Shown one piece after another: positions 36,351 to 40,657 of a stretch of 40,657 nucleotides of DNA. The stretch's first letter is position 1, and each line of letters begins with the position of its first letter. The notes under the pieces were generated by a model. The model ran no database searches. It had not been told where the DNA came from and saw only the letters and a list, made by a program, of their open reading frames with translations. A program made the translations under genes and the position numbers. Source of the stretch: a virus; IMG/VR virus record IMGVR_UViG_3300046535_000659, positions 1 through 40,657 of that record; one strand, given 5' to 3'.

Positions 36351-38408
36351 ATGGACCTTGCTGAACAGAACTACCCCGAGCCGCGGCGCTATCGCGTGGT
36401 GACGGCGTTCAATGACGAGGGTTTCGAGCTCTACGGCAAGCGGATGGTCGAGGGCTATCTGCGCTACTGGCCGAAGAGCGTTCCGCTCATCGTCTATCCG
36501 CAGGGATTAAGGGATACGGATCTCGACTGGCTCGATGATCAAGGCGTGGAGCTTCGGGATCTCCCGGATTGGTGGGGGGCTTTCATCGCGCGCCATGATG
36601 ATAACCCGCTAGCCAAGGGCAACTTGCCGACACATTACGATTTCCGCTGTAACGCAGTGAAGTGGGCATGCAAGCCGGCGGCAATCGCGGATGCTCTTGA
36701 GCGGCTGATCGATGGCGTTCTGATCTGGATTGATGCCGATACGGTGATGCGTAAGCCCATCACCGAGGAATGGCTCGACGGGCTGTTTCCCAACCCCGAC
36801 AACGGCATGGCGTGGCTAGATCGGGAAGCCAAGGTGCAAGAGGGCAGCTTCTTGATGTTCCGGGTCGCGTTCTCGGAGGCCCATAGCATCGTCGGCGAGT
36901 TCCGGCGCCTCTACGAGACCGACGAGGTGTTCCAACTCAAATACACCGCAGACAATTACGTACTACAGCATGTGGTCGACAAGATGGGCCTGACGCCCGT
37001 CTCGCTCTCGGGTTCCGGGCGCCACAACAACGAGCCTTTCAATGAGGGGCCGTTGGGCGACCGCATCCTCCACCTCAAGGGGCCTATGGCGAAATATCGG
37101 TCTGCCCCGCGCATCTCGGACGCGTACCGGGAGATGCAGGTCAAAATGCATGCCGAGCAGCCGCTCTACGGGACGTATGGGCGGCGGTTCGCGCGGCAGC
37201 TAGAGGATATCGCCATCGAGCACCGATGCGCCTCCTTGCTCGATTACGGGGCAGGGAAGGGCACTCTGAAGCAGGCGCTCAAAGACTCGAGTTGCCGGCA
37301 GCTAACCGACATCAGGGAATATGACCCCGCGGTGTCGGGCATTGACGGCGAGCCGGAGCCCGCCGACCTCGTTGTCTGCGGCGATGTCCTCGAGCATGTC
37401 GAGGCCGACAAGATCGCCGCCGTCCTTGAGCATATCCGCCGGCTGACGCTGCGTGTCGGGTTCCTCGTCATCCACACGCAGGAATCGACCAAGCAGATGC
37501 CGACCGGCGAGAATGCGCATATCCTGATGCGCGATCCCGACTGGTGGGCGATCACACTCAGTCATTATTTCGAACTGCGCAAGTTCGATGTCGGCGTACG
37601 CGAGATCTCGGTCATCGTCTCGCCGAAGCTCTACGAGCCGAATGTCATTACCTTTGCTGCCCTCGACGACGGCATCAGGCTGCGCCAGGCTCGCGCGAAT
37701 ATGCGGCGCGTGCCGACGAGGCTTGAGGAGGCCCCGCCGCACGATCGGACTGCGGTCATCGTCTGTTATGGGCCGTCGCTCCGATATACCTGGCCGCTGG
37801 TCAGCCGATCCGGCGACAAGGCAGACGTGTTCTCGGTATCGGGCGCGCACAAGTTTCTGATCGACCATGGCGTTATCCCGCACATCCATATCGATTGCGA
37901 TCCGCGCGAGCATAAGGCGAAGCAGTTCGGCGAGCCGCATCCGCAGGTCCAGTACTGGCTCGCCTCTTGTGTGCATCCTGCCTATCTCGATCGGCTAGAG
38001 GGTCGCGCCGTCGCCCTCTGGCATTTGTGGAACGGCGACGAAACGAAGGGGCTGTTCGACGAGCTCGAGCCGGGCGAGTGGCTTGTGCAGGGCGGGGGGA
38101 GCGTCGGGCTGCGGGCAATGCCGCTGCTCTATGCGATGGGATACCGCGACTTCGAGATCCACGGCATGGATTGCTCCTATGCCGGGGGTGAGAAATACGC
38201 CGGGCAGCATTTCGGCAAGGCCCATCACGACCTCAGGATCAGATGCGGCGACCGCTGGTTCGATACCGGCGCGAGCATGGTCGCCTATGCGCAGCAATTC
38301 TTCATCACCCGCGCTGTGATGCATGACGCGACCGTTCGCCTGCATGGCGATGGGCTGCTTCAGCATATGGTGAGAATGCAGGGGGAAGGCGACGCGGGCC
38401 GGGCTTGA
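36351..38408 (+). CDS. Three-domain glycan enzyme: glycosyltransferase, methyltransferase, DUF115
   Basis: Residues 15-275 are a glycosyltransferase-like domain with WIDADTV (about 126-132). Residues 285-440 are an AdoMet methyltransferase: LLDYGAGKGTLKQAL (about 291-305) and DLVVCGDVLEHVEADK (about 338-353). Residues 465-670 match the DUF115/Maf or MptE-like fold: AVIVCYGPSLRYTWPLVSR, FSVSGAHKFLIDHGVIPHIH, LVQGGGSVGLRAMPLLYAMG. DUF115 proteins include flagellin glycosyltransferases. One 685-residue polypeptide could thus add and methylate a sugar. Such fusions occur in some phages; the target here is unknown. It is the second gene of the cassette. Confidence 0.75.
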   Translation: MDLAEQNYPEPRRYRVVTAFNDEGFELYGKRMVEGYLRYWPKSVPLIVYPQGLRDTDLDWLDDQGVELRDLPDWWGAFIARHDDNPLAKGNLPTHYDFRCNAVKWACKPAAIADALERLIDGVLIWIDADTVMRKPITEEWLDGLFPNPDNGMAWLDREAKVQEGSFLMFRVAFSEAHSIVGEFRRLYETDEVFQLKYTADNYVLQHVVDKMGLTPVSLSGSGRHNNEPFNEGPLGDRILHLKGPMAKYRSAPRISDAYREMQVKMHAEQPLYGTYGRRFARQLEDIAIEHRCASLLDYGAGKGTLKQALKDSSCRQLTDIREYDPAVSGIDGEPEPADLVVCGDVLEHVEADKIAAVLEHIRRLTLRVGFLVIHTQESTKQMPTGENAHILMRDPDWWAITLSHYFELRKFDVGVREISVIVSPKLYEPNVITFAALDDGIRLRQARANMRRVPTRLEEAPPHDRTAVIVCYGPSLRYTWPLVSRSGDKADVFSVSGAHKFLIDHGVIPHIHIDCDPREHKAKQFGEPHPQVQYWLASCVHPAYLDRLEGRAVALWHLWNGDETKGLFDELEPGEWLVQGGGSVGLRAMPLLYAMGYRDFEIHGMDCSYAGGEKYAGQHFGKAHHDLRIRCGDRWFDTGASMVAYAQQFFITRAVMHDATVRLHGDGLLQHMVRMQGEGDAGRA

Positions 38409-38472
38409 TACCGGCTTGAGCGTGTGAAGCTAACAGGCTCCCGAAGAGCTTACCCTCGCTGCGTGTCCTTCC

Positions 38473-38512
38473 ACGCCGCCGCGTCGCTTTCAACTTAGCG
38501 CCGCGGCGTTTT
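38473..38512 (+). terminator. Terminator-like hairpin after the glycan cassette
   Basis: ACGCCGC (38473-38479) pairs with GCGGCGT (38503-38509), and CGCT with AGCG closer to the loop, followed by TTTTC (38509-38513). It separates the glycan cassette from the structural genes. The rest of the 123-base gap shows only the ribosome site for 38532 (aacaggaga). Confidence 0.6.
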
Positions 38513-38531
38513 CATTTCAACAGGAGACTTC

Positions 38532-39518
38532 ATGAGTTTTCAAGACCACGTCGCGATGCCTGGCGATTCCAATCTGAACATCCGGCCGACACAGACCGAG
38601 GGGGTTTATGACGTGTCGTTTACGGCGCCGGACAGCCGCAAGAATGTGAAGTTTTACAACAAGAAGGTAAGTGATCCCGACCTCTCGGCGCAGTATGGGC
38701 GCCCGATGTTCAAGGAAGAACCCTACGTATTCATCCAAGAACCTGGGGAACGCGATTATATCGACGACCCGCTGCGAAACAAGCCTTGGGCGCCGACACG
38801 GTTCCCGCGCCAATGGGCGCAATACCAGAAGCAGCAAGAGCAGATTCCCGAGGGCACGCCGATCGACTTTCTGTTCCCGCAGCATCCCTACATCGGCGAG
38901 AACCTGCGCTCGATGTCGATCCACACGATCGAGCAGATGGCGGGGATGCACGACACGGGTCTTCAGAACATTGGCATGGGCGCGTTTCAATGGAGAGACA
39001 AGGCGAAGAACTACCTCGCCATGGCGAACAAGGGCGTTGGTGCGCACAAGCTACAGACTGAGCTCGACGCGCGCGACAACACCATCGCGACAATGAAAAG
39101 CCAGATGGACGAGATGCGAACCCGCATCGATCGACTGACGGCGCAGGTTGATCAGAAGATCCCGGCAACCATGATTCCGAGCACGCCCGCCGCCACGCAG
39201 GCGCAGGCCCATGCCGGGACGGTCGAACTGAGGCAGGACTGGACGACAACGCAGCCCAAGTTTCAGGGCGCCGACTTCTCTCAGCATCTCTATAGCGATG
39301 CATCTCCTCCCATCGGCCCGATGGCCGGGGGCGGCACGGATTGGACCCAGGAAGCCGTAGACGCCGATCATGGCGATGACGGCATGGGCGTTTCCGGCGC
39401 TGATCGGCCATATGATGCCCCCGCCATCAACAGCATCGTTCCGAATGATCCTCCGAGGGCACCAGCGCGCGGGTGGCCCAAAGGAAAACCACGCGGCCCG
39501 CGCATCCCTTCTCAATAA
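38532..39518 (+). CDS. Structural phage protein (328 aa)
   Basis: ATG 38532 after aggaga. The N-terminal 150 residues are folded (VYDVSFTAPDSRKNVKFYNK, FPQHPYIGENLRSMSIHTIE), then a coiled coil (TELDARDNTIATMKSQMDEM, about 170-205) and a disordered Pro/Thr/Gln tail ending with a basic GKPRGPRIPSQ. Similar proteins lie after the capsid in podovirus-like genomes; precise role unknown (head completion or internal protein). Confidence 0.6.
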   Translation: MSFQDHVAMPGDSNLNIRPTQTEGVYDVSFTAPDSRKNVKFYNKKVSDPDLSAQYGRPMFKEEPYVFIQEPGERDYIDDPLRNKPWAPTRFPRQWAQYQKQQEQIPEGTPIDFLFPQHPYIGENLRSMSIHTIEQMAGMHDTGLQNIGMGAFQWRDKAKNYLAMANKGVGAHKLQTELDARDNTIATMKSQMDEMRTRIDRLTAQVDQKIPATMIPSTPAATQAQAHAGTVELRQDWTTTQPKFQGADFSQHLYSDASPPIGPMAGGGTDWTQEAVDADHGDDGMGVSGADRPYDAPAINSIVPNDPPRAPARGWPKGKPRGPRIPSQ

Positions 39519-39530
39519 CGGAGACTGAAT

Positions 39531-39920
39531 ATGGCACTTGCAACCGACCTCATGGGGCTGGGTGACAGCGCGGCGCATGCCGGGCGTCTCGGCCACGCGA
39601 TCGCGACTCTCACCGGCAGCGGGACGACACAGGCGGGCACGCCGACAGCGCTCGTGCAGACGATCACCATTGGCACGCCCACGACCGGGCAGACGGCTTA
39701 TCTGTTGCCGTCCGCCCCCCCGATGGCGAAGGAATACTATTTCTTCAACGCCGCCGTCGGTGCCGACAGCGCCCTCATCTATCCGCGCACTGGCGGCATG
39801 ACGCTCAACGGTTCGACCTCAAGCGCGGTGACCATCGCGCAAAACAAGGGGTGCATGTTCATGTGCGTTGCGAACTCCGGCGGCACTGCGCCGCAGTGGG
39901 TCGCGATCAACAGCGCATAA
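39531..39920 (+). CDS. Small beta-rich structural protein, paralogue 1 (129 aa)
   Basis: MALATDLMGLGDSAAHA and a Thr/Gly-rich body (TLTGSGTTQAGTPTALVQTI, KEYYFFNAAV, TGGMTLNGSTSSAVTIAQNK) ending in APQWVAINSA. It is a paralogue of the next gene. Expected to be a beta-sandwich virion component such as a decoration or head-fibre protein. Confidence 0.6.
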   Translation: MALATDLMGLGDSAAHAGRLGHAIATLTGSGTTQAGTPTALVQTITIGTPTTGQTAYLLPSAPPMAKEYYFFNAAVGADSALIYPRTGGMTLNGSTSSAVTIAQNKGCMFMCVANSGGTAPQWVAINSA

Positions 39921-39931
39921 GGGGAACCCAC

Positions 39932-40324
39932 ATGGCACTTACAAGCGACCTTATGGGTCTTGGGGATTCCGGTCCTCACGCTACCCTCATCGGCCGCCAG
40001 ATCAGCGGGCCGACCGCAGGCGTTGGAACCACTCAGGCCCTCGGCGTGGTCATCGGGACATCGGTCTTCCTCGCCAATTCCACGAGCGGCAAGACCGGGT
40101 TCATCCTGCCGCCTTCGGCGGTCGTATTTCCCCCGGCGAAGGAAATTTACTTCTTCAACACGGGCGACACGACTGCTCTCGTCTATGCACCGACCGGCGG
40201 CGCGACGCTCAACGGCTCGACCTCGGCCAGCGTTTCAGTATCGGCCAACAAGGGGGCGAGCTTCCAGCTTGTCTCGGGTTCAGGTGGTGCGGCCCCGCAA
40301 TGGGTCGGTATCGTGAGCGCATAA
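39932..40324 (+). CDS. Small beta-rich structural protein, paralogue 2 (130 aa)
   Basis: ATG 39932 after AAGGGGA. It mirrors the preceding gene: MALTSDLMGLGDSGPHA, KEIYFFNTGD, TGGATLNGSTSASVSVSANK and final APQWVGIVSA. Recent tandem duplication followed by divergence is the simplest explanation. Confidence 0.6.
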   Translation: MALTSDLMGLGDSGPHATLIGRQISGPTAGVGTTQALGVVIGTSVFLANSTSGKTGFILPPSAVVFPPAKEIYFFNTGDTTALVYAPTGGATLNGSTSASVSVSANKGASFQLVSGSGGAAPQWVGIVSA

Positions 40325-40328
40325 CGCT

Positions 40329-40657
40329 ATGAGCTACCCTACCTATACGCTCTTTCAGATCGTTTATCAGGCTTACACAGAGCTTGGCCTCAATCCGCCC
40401 GCCGTCGTCACGACGAGCACGGATTTGCAGGTCAAGCAATTGTGGGCGCTGATCAACCGCGAGCTCCAGCAACTGATCCTCGATAAGGATTGGACGGTGT
40501 TGCAGAAAGAGTATGATCTGCATGTCGCTCAGCCGATCACCACGACCGGCGATACGACGCTGAACGCCTATACGATCACCAATATCCCAACGACAGCCGG
40601 CATCCAGCCCTATAACTGGGTGGTCAACGCGGGCAACATTCCTGTCGCGGCGAGGGT
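40329..40657 (+). CDS. Head-tail connector candidate, 3' end outside the window
   Basis: The frame opens with ATG 40329 and runs off the end of the window after 109 residues. Its start FQIVYQAYTELGLNP, then ALINRELQQLILDKDWTVLQ, resembles phage tail-accessory or head-completion proteins (P22 gp4-like). The last residues are beta-rich. Identification remains tentative because most of the protein is missing. Confidence 0.55.
   Translation, partial: MSYPTYTLFQIVYQAYTELGLNPPAVVTTSTDLQVKQLWALINRELQQLILDKDWTVLQKEYDLHVAQPITTTGDTTLNAYTITNIPTTAGIQPYNWVVNAGNIPVAAR

Noticed and set aside
37302-37976. Leftward open frame of 224 codons
   Set aside because: Antisense to the triple-domain enzyme, whose motifs are in the forward frame.
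1-40657. Integrase, attachment site, endolysin, tape measure, polymerase
   Set aside because: Looked for by motif in the main frames and not found; they may lie outside the window, so their absence is not evidence for a defective phage.

Overview
This window is almost entirely a tailed-bacteriophage (or prophage) genome from an alphaproteobacterial host, probably of the Hyphomicrobiales. The virus assignment rests on a complete TerL large terminase (20939-22273), a portal (25323-28070), a scaffold (32560-33792), a major capsid protein (33807-34850), an ERF annealing protein, NinB, and dozens of tiny genes packed with 4-bp start/stop overlaps. The host assignment rests on a full-length GcrA-type regulator translationally coupled to a beta-class DNA methyltransferase, on high GC, and on an exact copy of the chromosomal-type parS palindrome. 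Portal, scaffold and capsid layout suggest a short-tailed (P22-like) virion, but no tape measure, endolysin, integrase or DNA polymerase is visible, so the contig continues beyond the window on at least one side.

Layout. (a) 1-3950: a 5'-truncated glycosyltransferase, an HNH endonuclease, a run of very small membrane proteins and two minute lipoproteins, then a short leftward operon (2419-3233) and a holin-like pair (3343-3950). (b) 4196-6461: metallophosphoesterase with a DNA-binding-like N-terminus, YodC-type protein and two unknowns, closed by two hairpins including a strong terminator at 6574-6609. (c) 14002 down to 6609: one long leftward early operon of about 20 genes with ERF, NinB, HNH and small HTH or zinc-binding proteins; parS lies inside one of these genes. 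(d) 14054-14176: divergent promoters and an XRE repressor, the control switch. (e) 14176-20931: rightward early genes: small HTH proteins, VRR-NUC nuclease, GcrA, methyltransferase and putative replication proteins with an iteron-like cluster inside the coding sequence. (f) 20939-32225: packaging and head genes mixed with small regulatory proteins (an RNA-polymerase alpha-CTD-like protein, a sigma region 4-like protein) and ending in a large polyvalent protein with a HELQH motif and an ADP-ribosyltransferase-like end. (g) 32274-32531 is a lone leftward Tat-signal gene whose C-terminus copies the N-terminal arm of the capsid protein. (h) 32560-40657: scaffold, capsid, decoration-like protein, a glycan cassette bracketed by hairpins, then structural genes and a truncated head-tail connector candidate.

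Functional reading. The phage appears to carry three separate devices that could act on host transcription (GcrA with methyltransferase, alpha-CTD-like, sigma-4-like), a recombination set (ERF, NinB, VRR-NUC), and four sugar- or methyl-transfer genes near virion genes that could modify the virion or host surface. A host-type parS hints at extrachromosomal maintenance or exploitation of host ParB. Assignments come from motif recognition by eye; no database search was run.
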